A stretch of 41,871 nt of DNA from contig CANGUK010000009.1 of NCBI GenBank assembly GCA_947457095.1, positions 1 to 41,871 on the forward strand. Direction: 5' to 3'. The notes beneath the pieces are model-generated. The model was not told the origin of the DNA. It ran no database searches and saw only the letters and a list, made by a program, of their open reading frames with translations. The position numbers and the translations under genes are program-made. Positions 1 through 8,473 of this stretch are shown one piece after another. Source of the stretch: Cyclobacteriaceae bacterium (lineage in GTDB: Bacteria > Bacteroidota > Bacteroidia > Cytophagales > Cyclobacteriaceae). Numbering within the stretch: the first letter of the stretch is position 1; the number at the start of each line of letters is the position of its first letter.

Positions 1-273
1 AGCATCTACATCAAATCGGTTCATTAAAGCAGCGCAGATCCCTACGGTTCCAGGACGCTTTTTGGTACTTATTTTCTCCAAAAGGCCATTGGGATGCTTC
101 TTGTAGATATACTCCTCTCGGTGGTAGGTTACATCCACAAATGGCGGGTTAAACTCCATCAAGGGAGCTATTCCTTCCAAAAGTTCCTTCAAACTCTGCC
201 CCTTCAAAGGCGGTAGAATCTCAAAGGAAAAAAGTGTTCCTTTTGCGTTGGCTAAATGTTCTGTGATTTTCAT
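1..273 (-). CDS. metF: Methylenetetrahydrofolate reductase, N-terminal part (cut by window edge)
   Basis: The first 91 residues are visible; the gene continues beyond position 1. The sequence opens [20 protein letters not shown], followed by PPLKG and PPFVDVTYH, the start of the TIM-barrel of MetF-type reductases (the SFEFFPP-like first strand and the VTY second strand). MetF reduces 5,10-methylene-THF to 5-methyl-THF, the methyl donor for the methionine synthase encoded just upstream. The ATG (271-273) overlaps the stop of the upstream metH gene in an ATGA arrangement, so the two are probably translationally coupled and both controlled by the SAM riboswitch ahead of the operon. The identity is inferred from the N-terminus plus operon context; the flavin- and NADH-binding regions lie outside the window. 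Confidence 0.88.
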   Translation of the reverse strand, partial: MKITEHLANAKGTLFSFEILPPLKGQSLKELLEGIAPLMEFNPPFVDVTYHREEYIYKKHPNGLLEKISTKKRPGTVGICAALMNRFDVDA

Positions 274-2966
274 AGGGTTGAATTCTCAAGAATGGGGGTT
301 GGGGAATAGGCCAAATTCGGGGACAATAGACGTTCCGCCTCTTGGAGGCTGATGCCTTTTCGAATAGCATAACTTGCCACTTGGTCTTCGCCGATCTTGC
401 CGAGACCGAAGTAACTGCTTTCAGGATGGGCAAAGAAAAATCCTGAAACCGAACTCGTAGGATACATGGCATAACTAGAAGTTAGCGTGATACCCACCGT
501 ATTTTCCAAATCTAGCAATTCAGAGATCGTCACCTTTTCGGAGTGCTCCGGACAGGCAGGATAGCCTGGTGCAGGACGAATACCCAAGTATTCTTCCTTG
601 ATCAAGGCCTCGTTATCCAACTTTTCGGTCGTAGAATGACCCCAATATTGCGTTCTTACCTGCTCGTGCACAAATTCGGTGGCCGCTTCTGCCAATCGAT
701 CGGCTAAGGCCTTGAATAAAATATCGTTGTAATCGTCTCCCGCCGCTTTAAATTCAGCAAGTTTGGTTTCCATACCCAAGCCAGCCGTCACGGCAAAGCA
801 ACCGAGGTAATCCACCTGATTGGGATGCAAGTAATCCGCCAATGATCGATTGGGCACGTCTTTTCCTTTCTTGCCTTGCTGCCTCAAAAAGTGGAAACTT
901 GCCACTCGATTTCCTTTTTCATCAAGTACGAATGCGTCATCCTCTTCCCGCTGAACAGGAAACAAGGAGAATACCGCCTTGGCAGAAAGCCATTTCTCTT
1001 TTATCAAAGTATCCAGCATGGTCTGCGCTTCGGCAAAAAGTTTAGTTGCCTCCTCGCCTACCACGGAGTCGCTTAGGATTTTAGGGTATTTCCCTGCCAG
1101 CATCCAAGTACTGAAGAACGGTGTCCAGTCGATGTATTTACGAAGGATGTTTAAGTCTAAGTCCTCAAGAACCGTTCTGCCCAGCACCTTCGGCACTACC
1201 GGCTGGAATCCCTCCCATTGGATGGAGACAGGATTTCGTTTTGCTTCGGTGTAGGAGATCAACTGCTTGACCGTTTGCTTCGCCTCATGCTCCTCACGCA
1301 GTTTTCGGTAGGTTTCCTTGAGTTGAACACGGAAGGAATCCTTGGTTTCTAGAGAAATCGATTCCCCAGCAATAGGTACTGACTTACTCGCATCACTCAC
1401 ATGCACCACTGCACCCGAATACACGGGATCAATTTTTACTGCGGTATGAATTCTCGAGGTAGTGGCTCCACCGATCAGCAAAGGAATGGTAAGTCCTTGA
1501 CGCTCCATTTCGGAGGCCACATTGACCATTTCATCCAGAGATGGGGTAATCAAACCACTTAATCCGATGATGTCCACCTTGTTTTTGATTGCTTCGTCAA
1601 TGATTTTTTGAGCATCCACCATCACCCCCAGGTCAATGATTTGGTAGCTATTGCAAGCCAAAACTACACCTACGATATTTTTACCGATATCGTGGACATC
1701 GCCTTTTACGGTAGCCAATAAGATCTTCTTCAAAGAAGAAGCCTCTTGCCCCTCTTCAGGAAGTGGCATGAATGGTTCGAGGTAGGCAACTGCCTTTTTC
1801 ATCACACGGGCAGACTTCACCACTTGAGGGAGAAACATTTTTCCTTCCCCAAACAGGTCACCCACCACATTCATCCCATCCATCAAAGGACCTTCGATCA
1901 CCTTCAATGGATTGACCAATTCAAGACGTGCTGCCTCGGTATCCTCGATGATAAAGTCCAAGATACCTTTTACCAAGGCATGTTCGATTCGCTTGGATAC
2001 AGGCGCTGATCTCCAGGCCTCGTTGACTACTTCTTTTTTATCTGCTGACTTTACCGTCTCCGCAAAGTCTAATAAGCGCTCAGTAGCATCCTCTTTGCGG
2101 TCAAACAGTACATCTTCTACCCGCTCAAGCAATTCCTTGTCGATATCATCATAAACTTCCAACAGGGTTGGGTTGACGATACCCATGTCCATCCCATGCT
2201 TGATGGCATGGTAGAGAAAAGCAGCGTGCATGGCTTCACGCACGGGATCATTTCCCCGGAAGGAAAAAGATACATTACTCACACCCCCACTGACCTTGGC
2301 TCCAGGTAGGTTTTCCTTGATCCAGCGTGTAGCATGGAAGAAATCGAGCGCATTCTTGCGATGCTCCTCCATACCCGTAGCCACTGGGAAGATGTTTGGG
2401 TCAAAAATGATGTCCTGTGGATTGAATTTTACCTGATCTACTAGGATTCGGTAACTACGTTCACAGATTTGGATGCGTCGCTCGTAGGTATCAGCCTGTC
2501 CTTGTTCATCGAAGGCCATGACCACTACTGCAGCTCCAAACTTTTTGATGGTTTTGGCTTGATGGATAAATTCTTCCTCTCCATTCTTTAGGGAAATGGA
2601 GTTGACAATACCTTTTCCTTGCACACACTTTAATCCTGCCAAAATGATGCTCCATTTGGAGCTATCAATCATAATTGGAATTCGGCTAATTTCAGGTTCG
2701 GAAGCGATAAGGTTGAGAAAGCGCACCATGGCAAATTCCCCATCCAACATCCCTTCGTCCATGCAGACGTCCAAGATCTGAGCACCTCCTCGGACTTGGT
2801 CCAAGGCAATATCGAGGGCATCGTCGTATTGTCCATTTAGGATCAGGCGAGCAAATTTTTTGGAACCGGTGATGTTGGTTCGCTCTCCCACATTCACAAA
2901 GTTGAGCGTAGGGGTAAACACCAAAGGCTCTAGCCCCGATAATTTCATGTAGGCTAACTTAGGCAT
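270..2966 (-). CDS. metH: Cobalamin-dependent methionine synthase, pterin/B12/activation half
   Basis: This 898-residue protein carries modules 2-4 of MetH. The methyl-THF (pterin) binding domain covers roughly residues 20-280, with [14 protein letters not shown] at its start. The B12 cap is at about 315-400. The cobalamin-binding Rossmann domain is at about 412-540, with the DxHxxG signature DVHDIGK (lower-axial-ligand His425) and the [13 protein letters not shown] segment. The SAM-binding reactivation domain occupies about 575-898, with the [15 protein letters not shown] motif. It transfers the methyl group from 5-methyl-THF through cob(I)alamin to homocysteine bound by the protein encoded immediately upstream. 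The two halves are separate genes here, with the reading frames overlapping by 8 nt. Split MetH is familiar in Bacteroidota, so this is probably not a frameshift: each half has its own ATG and is intact. Confidence 0.95.
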   Translation of the reverse strand: MPKLAYMKLSGLEPLVFTPTLNFVNVGERTNITGSKKFARLILNGQYDDALDIALDQVRGGAQILDVCMDEGMLDGEFAMVRFLNLIASEPEISRIPIMIDSSKWSIILAGLKCVQGKGIVNSISLKNGEEEFIHQAKTIKKFGAAVVVMAFDEQGQADTYERRIQICERSYRILVDQVKFNPQDIIFDPNIFPVATGMEEHRKNALDFFHATRWIKENLPGAKVSGGVSNVSFSFRGNDPVREAMHAAFLYHAIKHGMDMGIVNPTLLEVYDDIDKELLERVEDVLFDRKEDATERLLDFAETVKSADKKEVVNEAWRSAPVSKRIEHALVKGILDFIIEDTEAARLELVNPLKVIEGPLMDGMNVVGDLFGEGKMFLPQVVKSARVMKKAVAYLEPFMPLPEEGQEASSLKKILLATVKGDVHDIGKNIVGVVLACNSYQIIDLGVMVDAQKIIDEAIKNKVDIIGLSGLITPSLDEMVNVASEMERQGLTIPLLIGGATTSRIHTAVKIDPVYSGAVVHVSDASKSVPIAGESISLETKDSFRVQLKETYRKLREEHEAKQTVKQLISYTEAKRNPVSIQWEGFQPVVPKVLGRTVLEDLDLNILRKYIDWTPFFSTWMLAGKYPKILSDSVVGEEATKLFAEAQTMLDTLIKEKWLSAKAVFSLFPVQREEDDAFVLDEKGNRVASFHFLRQQGKKGKDVPNRSLADYLHPNQVDYLGCFAVTAGLGMETKLAEFKAAGDDYNDILFKALADRLAEAATEFVHEQVRTQYWGHSTTEKLDNEALIKEEYLGIRPAPGYPACPEHSEKVTISELLDLENTVGITLTSSYAMYPTSSVSGFFFAHPESSYFGLGKIGEDQVASYAIRKGISLQEAERLLSPNLAYSPTPILENSTL

Positions 2967-4017
2967 GTTGCTCCTCCTCTTCCGTTACTTGATCAATTTT
3001 TCGTGGGGAATATTCTGCTGCCATATTTGCTAGCGCGCGAATGTGATCCGGTGTGGTGCCGCAGCAGCCTCCCAAAATATTGAGCATTCCTTCTTTCAAA
3101 AAATCACGAACCTGGTCTGCCATTTCATTGGCCCCCTGGTCATAAGCACCAAATTCATTCGGCAGGCCTGCATTTGGATAGGCTGACACGTAAAAAGGTG
3201 CCTCTTGAGCCAATACCTTCAGGTATGGGCGTAGCTCCTTTGCTCCTAAGGCACAATTGAGGCCTACGGAGAATAAGGGTACGTGTGAAACTGAAATCAA
3301 AAATGCTTCGGTAGTCTGTCCAGAGAGGGTTCGACCAGAGGCATCCGTGATTGTGCCAGAGATCATGATTGGAATGCCACCTTCTTTGGGATCGAGTGGA
3401 ATATTTCGCTCCTCATACACTGCTTGGATTGCATATAGCGCTGCTTTGGCATTGAGGGTATCGAAGATGGTCTCCACAAGAATAATATCAGCACCCCCAT
3501 CCAATAACCCACGTACTTGTTCGGAGTAAGCTTCTGCCAACTGATCAAAGGTAATCGCCCGGTAGCCTGGATCGTTTACGTCTGGAGAGATGGATGCGGT
3601 ACGGTTGGTGGGACCCATGGCGCCTGCCACAAATCGAGGCTTGTCAGGAGTGGTTAATGAATAGGCATCGGCTACTTCCCGTGCAAGTTTGGCGGATTCA
3701 AAATTGATCGCATATGCCAAGTGAGGCAATCCATAATCCTCTTGGGCTATGGTTGTACCGGAAAAGGTATTGGTTTCAATGATATCTGATCCAGCCTTCA
3801 AATACTCCAAGTGAATGGCACGAATGATATCGGGTCTACTTAATGAAAGTAGGTCATTATTGCCTTTTAAAGCCTTGGGATGGTCTTTTAATGCAGGAGT
3901 TCGAAAATCTTCTTCTGTCAGCGTGTAACGCTGAATCATGGTACCCATGGCACCATCTAAAATTAAAACCCTAGAATTGACTGCCTGAAGCAGGAGTTCC
4001 GTTCTGTTTTGTCTCAT
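2959..4017 (-). CDS. metH: Homocysteine S-methyltransferase half of methionine synthase
   Basis: This 352-residue protein is the homocysteine-binding module of MetH. It begins with the strand-1 motif [14 protein letters not shown] and contains ETNTFSGT. It ends with the zinc-site pattern: a Cys in [14 protein letters not shown] and the Cys pair in [11 protein letters not shown]. These correspond to the three zinc-binding cysteines that activate homocysteine thiol in MetH/BHMT-type enzymes. It is the first gene of the operon, 66 nt downstream of a SAM-I riboswitch, and overlaps the second metH gene by 8 nt. The protein should form a complex with, or work in trans alongside, the B12-binding half. 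A free-standing BHMT-like methyltransferase is an alternative reading, but the neighbouring gene lacks exactly this module, so a split MetH is the better one. Confidence 0.93.
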   Translation of the reverse strand: MRQNRTELLLQAVNSRVLILDGAMGTMIQRYTLTEEDFRTPALKDHPKALKGNNDLLSLSRPDIIRAIHLEYLKAGSDIIETNTFSGTTIAQEDYGLPHLAYAINFESAKLAREVADAYSLTTPDKPRFVAGAMGPTNRTASISPDVNDPGYRAITFDQLAEAYSEQVRGLLDGGADIILVETIFDTLNAKAALYAIQAVYEERNIPLDPKEGGIPIMISGTITDASGRTLSGQTTEAFLISVSHVPLFSVGLNCALGAKELRPYLKVLAQEAPFYVSAYPNAGLPNEFGAYDQGANEMADQVRDFLKEGMLNILGGCCGTTPDHIRALANMAAEYSPRKIDQVTEEEEQHA

Positions 4018-4083
4018 TGTTGGTTAAGTTGAAAAAACTAATCGAGCAAAACACGGAGAAAAGTAGGTATTCGTACTAATCAT

Positions 4084-4180
4084 CTCATCTGTTCCTGGCT
4101 TAATCCAGGAGGGGAGTTAGCACCTTGGTTACAGGTTGCTAAGACGTCGTAGGGCCCTTCCCTCGGTCTTTCTCGATAAG
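4084..4180 (-). promoter_or_regulatory. SAM-I (S-box) riboswitch ahead of the metH-metF operon
   Basis: Read on the minus strand, the segment starts CTTATCGAGA, continues CGAGGGAAGGGCCCTACGA, then TAGCAACC, AAGGTGCTAACTCC and a final GATGAG. This follows the conserved order of SAM-I aptamers: the kink-turn region, the AGGGA/GCCC core, the CAACC strand, GGTGCTAA.TCC, and the closing GATGAG. P1 can form between CTTATC (4180-4175) and GATGAG (4089-4084), 6 bp including one G-U. SAM binding is expected to lower expression of methionine-synthesis genes. No compact GC-rich terminator lies between the aptamer and the ATG at 4017. A possible switching element is reported under findings. Confidence 0.92.
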
Positions 4181-4186
4181 TTGCTG

Positions 4187-4194
4187 CAAAAGTA
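4187..4194 (-). promoter_or_regulatory. Bacteroidota-type -7 promoter box for the metH operon
   Basis: The minus strand reads TACTTTTG, a full match to the Bacteroidota -7 element TAnnTTTG, about 7 nt before the first base of the riboswitch P1. The -33 TTG element is weak: the best candidate is CTG at 4217-4215 with 20 nt spacing. The position fits a transcript whose 5' end is essentially the riboswitch. Confidence 0.6.
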
Positions 4195-4274
4195 AGCCAA
4201 AAAATCAAATAAACCAGGGTTACGCTCCTTTTTTCCCGGAAAAAATTAGTTTCTACTAAAAAAACAGAAGAAAA

Positions 4275-5585
4275 TTAGGGGCGTATTCCCACCCCAAAAG
4301 TCACAAAGGGACCGGATTGGTAAGAATTCATTGAGACTCCCCCCAGCTTGAAGGCAGGAAATGCTTGTTCGTACCCGGCAGTGGTGGTGAATACTAAATC
4401 AAACATCTTCCGCTTGGTCATTGGCAATCCATATTCAACGAGGACCTCAGGTTTGAGAAAAATACCGGATTTTCGGAGGTAGCCATCGAAATTTCGCTGA
4501 TCGAGTAAGGCTGGGAAATCAGGTTTTTGATCTTGAAGTAAGGAGTAACGCAAGTTGCCATAGCCTAAGCCGCCTAGGGCACCTATACCCCAGTTTTTGT
4601 ATTGAAAGAATTTTTTACCCACGTTGGCATAGATGCGCAGGCTATTCAAACTGTGAGTTTGGGTAGTACTGGCACGTCCTTTTAAGGCCACATTAAACAC
4701 ATCCATGCCATACAGGAAACCGTCTGTTTCCCCCAGGATTCTGAATCCAAACTGAGCAGGTCTCCCCTCCAAGGTCTGGTAACCCTGCTCTTTCAAATAA
4801 GTATTGAACTTATCCGGTTTGGAAAAGTGCATACCTCTTATCAAGGAGATTCCAATGGTAGCATCCTTGTAGAAAAAATTCCGGTCGGGAAGGCTTATCC
4901 CTGTTCCTACCCGAAAAAAAGCTCCGGCTTGCGCATTATCAAAGGAGATTCCATTGAGGTTCCAACCTTTCTCAAAAGGACTAAAGGAATACCCTGCTTT
5001 GGCAATGATTTCCAAGGCTTCTTTTCGATTGGGAATGGGGAGATCATAGGAGATTTGAAAACCGATTTCTGTCAAGAAATTACCATAATTGAGGGTTCCG
5101 CGTTGGATGTCATTTTTTCGCAACACAAATCCTTGACCTGGGTCTTTAAGGAAAGAACTGAGGTCCTTAGATTGCTCTTGCGGAAGCAATTGCACATTCA
5201 TATAACCCAATCCCATGGATAGGTAATGGATCAATTGGAACTTCCCTTCTTCGGTAAGCGAGTAGCCAAGATTGACTAGGGCGCGGGAGGTTCGGTACTG
5301 GAAACGATGGGTGTCCAAATCCGCTGTTCGACTTTGGTGTTGGGACACCTCCAAACCAAAAATAAAATCATTTAACCTGGCTTGGTATCCCAGTCCAAAA
5401 GAATTGTACCGATTGGGAATGGGAAGTTGCCCCCTTTCAGTTAGTAAGGTGTTGAATTGACTCAAATTGGCCCCAGAGGTCCCTGTAAATGCATACAGCG
5501 AAGAACGGTTGGCCAAGAAACCTTGGGCATGAAGACTAGCTCCCGAAAGAAATAGCGAAACAAAAAGGATGAGTCGATGCACCAT
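4275..5585 (-). CDS. Outer-membrane barrel protein made of two tandem homologous domains
   Basis: I do not recognise a named family. The ATG at 5585 gives a 436-residue protein starting with a clear signal peptide (MVHRLILFVSLFLSGASLHA, then Q). An ATG at 5597 is possible; an in-frame ATG at 5660 lies upstream of the likely promoter and is rejected. The rest is rich in alternating hydrophobic and polar strands ending in aromatic residues, as in outer-membrane barrels. The mature protein contains two copies of one unit, residues about 44-233 and 260-436. FNTLLTERG matches FNTYLKEQG, MGLGYMNVQLL matches GGLGYGNLRYSLL, YDLPIPNRKE matches YGLPMTKRKM, and FFRVGTGISLP matches FVTFGVGIRP, all in the same order. 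It is monocistronic. Function unknown. Confidence 0.8.
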   Translation of the reverse strand: MVHRLILFVSLFLSGASLHAQGFLANRSSLYAFTGTSGANLSQFNTLLTERGQLPIPNRYNSFGLGYQARLNDFIFGLEVSQHQSRTADLDTHRFQYRTSRALVNLGYSLTEEGKFQLIHYLSMGLGYMNVQLLPQEQSKDLSSFLKDPGQGFVLRKNDIQRGTLNYGNFLTEIGFQISYDLPIPNRKEALEIIAKAGYSFSPFEKGWNLNGISFDNAQAGAFFRVGTGISLPDRNFFYKDATIGISLIRGMHFSKPDKFNTYLKEQGYQTLEGRPAQFGFRILGETDGFLYGMDVFNVALKGRASTTQTHSLNSLRIYANVGKKFFQYKNWGIGALGGLGYGNLRYSLLQDQKPDFPALLDQRNFDGYLRKSGIFLKPEVLVEYGLPMTKRKMFDLVFTTTAGYEQAFPAFKLGGVSMNSYQSGPFVTFGVGIRP

Positions 5586-5612
5586 AGGAAAAGGCATTGC
5601 CAGAAGGCTCCG

Positions 5613-5620
5613 CAAAATTA
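5613..5620 (-). promoter_or_regulatory. Candidate -7 box for the duplicated barrel gene
   Basis: The minus strand reads TAATTTTG, a full match to TAnnTTTG, 27 nt before the ATG at 5585. No good TTG is found at -33 (GTTAAA lies at about the right place). The box helps decide the start: the longer open frame beginning at 5660 would start upstream of the promoter. Confidence 0.45.
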
Positions 5621-5798
5621 ATGGGAATTGCCAATTTAACCGGTAAATCAGAAAAATCACCTGTTTATTTATTGAATACTAAAGGTAATATGGGAACACA
5701 AACAACCTATTTACTCAATTGGTGAACCCACCCTGAAAAACCTTAGATAAAATTTCTCGTATTTCGATTCAAACAATCAATCAAAGTAAATCACAAGT

Positions 5799-6119
5799 AT
5801 GATCCTATCCACAACTTCTACCCTTGAGGGCCATCACATTGAAAATTACCTCGGCATTGTTTCTGGGGAAACCATCATAGGTGCAAACATCTTCAAAGAT
5901 TTTTTTGCAAGTATCACCGACATTGTTGGCGGAAGATCTTCGGCATACGAACAAGTCTTGCGTGAAGCAAAAGCAACAGCCATGGCCGAAATGGAGATGC
6001 AAGCAAGGCAGCTAGGCGCCAATGCCATATTGGGTATCGACCTTGACTACGAAACCATACGAGAAGGCATGCTTATGGTGACCGTCAGCGGTACCGCAGT
6101 GAAAGTAAATAAGCTTTAA
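5799..6119 (+). CDS. YbjQ/UPF0145 family protein
   Basis: This 106-residue cytosolic protein belongs to the YbjQ (UPF0145, DUF74, 'heavy-metal-binding domain') family. It shows the usual order: an N-terminal [20 protein letters not shown], the [19 protein letters not shown] segment with SSAYE, then [19 protein letters not shown] and a C-terminal [10 protein letters not shown]. The length is that of the family, which forms pentameric rings in solved structures. The molecular role is not established; the metal-binding label is historical. The gene stands alone, convergent with the DUF819 gene (17 nt between the stops), and no strong promoter box is visible upstream. There is no sign of truncation. 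Confidence 0.92.
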   Translation: MILSTTSTLEGHHIENYLGIVSGETIIGANIFKDFFASITDIVGGRSSAYEQVLREAKATAMAEMEMQARQLGANAILGIDLDYETIREGMLMVTVSGTAVKVNKL

Positions 6120-6136
6120 GTGAGGTGCAGATTGAA

Positions 6137-7393
6137 TTACTGACTTGACATCCACTGCATAATCAAGCCGCTGATATACGCTCCATAGGTACCCAAGGCA
6201 TAGCCTAGTACGGCCAAAAGCACCCCCACGGAAGCTAAAGAGGCATCAAAAGCAGAAGCCACGATGGGTGCAGAGGCTGCACCGCCAACATTGGCTTGGG
6301 AACCGACTGCGACATAGAAGAAGGGAGCCCTGATCAGCCAAGCAACGAAAAGCATCAGCGAAACGTGGAACAGAATCCAAATTATTCCAATCAAAAATAG
6401 AATGGGGTTATCAAGAACAGCACCCAAGTCCATCTGCATGCCAATGGTGGCCACCATGACGTAGAGAAGAACTGAACCCAAACGGGAAGCACCCACCCCT
6501 TCCAAATGTCTGGCCTTTGTAAAGGATAAAACCAAACCCAGCGCAGTAGCAATGACCACAATCCAGAAGAAGGCTGAATTCAAGGAATACTGGTTCCATT
6601 CAGGGTGATTGGCCTCAAACCAAGGCGCAAGGAAATCTGCACAGTAATGCGATAGACCTGTAACCCCGAAACCAATACCGAGAATTAGTAAAATATCGGT
6701 TAGGCTAGGAATAGCAATACTAGCTTCCCTTGCCTTCGCAATTCGGTCCCTGAGCTCATAAATAGCCGATGTATCTGCTTTTAAAAATTTATCGATTTTT
6801 TCTGGTTTGGCAGCCCAATACAACAAGATGGCCATCCAAAAATTCGCTACCAAGACATCTACAGCAATCATCTGCCCAAACAAGACTGGACTGGCTCCAA
6901 AGACCTCCAACATGGCAGTTTGGTTGGCCCCTCCACCTATCCAACTCCCTGCAATCGTAGATAAGCCCCTCCACAATTCATCAGGGCCTGTTCCTGAATA
7001 CAAATCAGGCTGAATCCAGCCAACGATAAGCAAGGATACTGGACCACCGAAAATTATCCCTACAGTCCCGGTAAGGAATAGGATCAAGGCTTTGGGGCCC
7101 AAGCGAAGAATACCTTTCAGATCCACGCTGATGGTAAAAAGCACCAAGGAAGCAGGAAGTAAGTAACGGGAAGCAACTTTATACAAATTTGATGACTCCC
7201 CAGAAATCAAGCCCATGGAATTGTATACTGCAGGAATAAAATAGCAAAGCAAGACCGCAGGTACATATCTGTAAAACTTTACCCAAAACGGATGCTTGCT
7301 AGAAGAAGAGGTGAAAATAAAAGCCAGAGTGGCCATGAGCAGGCCAAAAACCACGGCATCATTCGTTAAAAAAGGGGCTGTACTTTCTTCCAT
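6137..7393 (-). CDS. DUF819 family integral membrane protein
   Basis: This 418-residue protein has about eleven to twelve hydrophobic segments. It shows features of the DUF819 (YjcL-like) family: TNDAVVFGLL near the N-terminus, the conserved SWIGGGANQTAM region around the middle, and a C-terminal half with VGSQANVGGAASAPIVA followed by LGYALGTYGAY. The two Gly/Asn-rich re-entrant-like segments, one in each half, suggest an inverted-repeat transporter fold. The substrate is unknown. It lies 54 nt downstream of the Nudix gene on the same strand with no clear terminator between them, so the two may be cotranscribed. This context does not reveal a substrate. Confidence 0.88.
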   Translation of the reverse strand: MEESTAPFLTNDAVVFGLLMATLAFIFTSSSSKHPFWVKFYRYVPAVLLCYFIPAVYNSMGLISGESSNLYKVASRYLLPASLVLFTISVDLKGILRLGPKALILFLTGTVGIIFGGPVSLLIVGWIQPDLYSGTGPDELWRGLSTIAGSWIGGGANQTAMLEVFGASPVLFGQMIAVDVLVANFWMAILLYWAAKPEKIDKFLKADTSAIYELRDRIAKAREASIAIPSLTDILLILGIGFGVTGLSHYCADFLAPWFEANHPEWNQYSLNSAFFWIVVIATALGLVLSFTKARHLEGVGASRLGSVLLYVMVATIGMQMDLGAVLDNPILFLIGIIWILFHVSLMLFVAWLIRAPFFYVAVGSQANVGGAASAPIVASAFDASLASVGVLLAVLGYALGTYGAYISGLIMQWMSSQ

Positions 7394-7447
7394 GTTCTAC
7401 TTTTTCTTGATTACAACAATACCCACAATTGTCAAAACGAACAACTC

Positions 7448-8086
7448 TTACCCTCCTTTTTGCTTCAACACCTGAATGAGCTCGCTTAATATCATGGCCG
7501 TCGCACCCCAAACGATCTCTCCAGCAATGTCAAAATACGGAGTTTCCAAGTACTTTCCACCTCCCAATGAAATAGGTGTCTGTTTGATAATTTCTGGTTG
7601 AATCAAGTAATTCAAGGCTGTAGGGATGATCCTGGCAACCTCCCGCTGCTCGGGAACGAAGGTGGGCTTATGATCTAGAAAGCCCACAATGGGCGTAACC
7701 AAAAAATTACTAACTGGAATGTATAACTCAGTCAGGCTACCGATCACCTCCACCTTGCCGGCATCAACTCCGATTTCCTCCTCTGCCTCCCGAAGTGCGG
7801 TAAATACCACATCTGGATCCCCCTCCTCTACCTTTCCTCCAGGCAATGCCACTTGACCGCTATGTGCACCTGGATACTGAGGACGCTTGATCAAGGGAAA
7901 ATAGATGTGGGAGGCATCTGGATAAAACAAAAGTAAAACCCCACTCTTCCGATGATCATCAGGGACCTTGGCAGCTATTCGCCGGGGATCAATGGGTTGC
8001 GGAGCCATACGTAGTTGCGCATCCTTACCTGGAAGTGCCCCTTGAAAGGCCAATTGCAATTGTGTCCTGAGTTTTTCAACTGGCAT
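7448..8086 (-). CDS. Nudix hydrolase, CoA pyrophosphatase type
   Basis: This 212-residue Nudix enzyme resembles the CoA diphosphatase group (NudL/YeaB, PCD1). The UPF0035-like segment HSGQVALPGGK precedes the Nudix box, which follows the pattern GGKVEEGD, then REAEEEIGV, giving the metal-binding REXXEE core. These enzymes typically cleave CoA or acyl-CoA to 3',5'-ADP and phosphopantetheine. The start is placed at the ATG at 8086. The frame stays open to 8221, but a TTG-N20-TAGGTTTG promoter inside that stretch (8191-8221) rules out the longer version. The first residues after the chosen Met (PVEKLRTQLQLAF) look like a normal family N-terminus. The leader of about 100 nt contains a hairpin at its extreme 5' end. 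Confidence 0.9.
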   Translation of the reverse strand: MPVEKLRTQLQLAFQGALPGKDAQLRMAPQPIDPRRIAAKVPDDHRKSGVLLLFYPDASHIYFPLIKRPQYPGAHSGQVALPGGKVEEGDPDVVFTALREAEEEIGVDAGKVEVIGSLTELYIPVSNFLVTPIVGFLDHKPTFVPEQREVARIIPTALNYLIQPEIIKQTPISLGGGKYLETPYFDIAGEIVWGATAMILSELIQVLKQKGG

Positions 8087-8149
8087 TAAGCGCGCGCATT
8101 TTTTAGGGTAAGCAGTGGATTTAAAACAAAGATTTCTCCACCAAATAAC

Positions 8150-8182
8150 AAAAAAAAGGCCGGAATATAATTCCGACCTTTT
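8150..8182 (-). terminator. Terminator-like hairpin at the very start of the Nudix leader
   Basis: A 13-position stem (8154-8166 with 8170-8182) closes on a 3-nt loop. On the minus strand all positions pair, one as U-G, and the 3' arm runs into eight T residues (8157-8150), the form of an intrinsic terminator. No minus-strand gene lies upstream. It therefore sits only a few nucleotides into the transcript from the 8191-8221 promoter, where it may act as an attenuator, a 5' protective stem, or the end of a very short RNA. Confidence 0.6.
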
Positions 8183-8190
8183 CCTGCTCT

Positions 8191-8221
8191 CAAACCTATT
8201 AAACCTATTGTAGATATTCAA
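8191..8221 (-). promoter_or_regulatory. Bacteroidota promoter for the Nudix gene
   Basis: On the minus strand TTG (8221-8219) is followed after exactly 20 nt by TAGGTTTG (8198-8191), a full match to the TTG-N(17-23)-TAnnTTTG consensus. Transcription is predicted to start near 8185. Confidence 0.75.
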
Positions 8222-8417
8222 TTCATGAATACCACCGAAAAATAGAAAATGTTTTTTTTACTTCAAACAATCGATTGCGAAAAATTTTCAAAATATTATT
8301 CGGTGGCACTTTAAACCCAAAAGAGCGCATTTTCATTGGAGTAATAACCCAGAAATTGAAGGGTTCATTTTTGCTAATAAGGGTAAAACCTCCCCTTTTT
8401 CCAGTTTTATTTTCTCC
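8222..8417. other. AT-rich non-coding spacer
   Basis: No convincing gene in either direction between the Nudix promoter and the promoter of the 8474 gene. It holds one separated 8-bp inverted repeat, CCACCGAA at 8232-8239 and TTCGGTGG at 8299-8306. An open frame of about 60 codons starting at 8275 is AT-rich and low in complexity, and I treat it as spurious. Confidence 0.5.
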
Positions 8418-8448
8418 TTGGAATCTTAACTGGAATAGACTAGATTTA
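8418..8448 (+). promoter_or_regulatory. Promoter for the 8474-11371 gene pair
   Basis: TTG (8418-8420), a 20-nt spacer, then TAGATTTA (8441-8448), seven of eight positions matching a Bacteroidota -7 element. It lies 25 nt before the ATG at 8474. Confidence 0.55.
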
Positions 8449-8473
8449 AGTATTACTTTTTAATCTATCTTTA

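Noticed and set aside
270-4017. Frameshifted single metH gene
   Set aside because: Both halves are intact with their own ATG, and the split is usual in the phylum.
5586-5660. Longer N-terminus for the duplicated barrel protein
   Set aside because: It lies upstream of the -7 box and would bury the signal peptide.
8087-8221. Longer N-terminus for the Nudix hydrolase
   Set aside because: The stretch contains the promoter and leader hairpin, and does not resemble the family.
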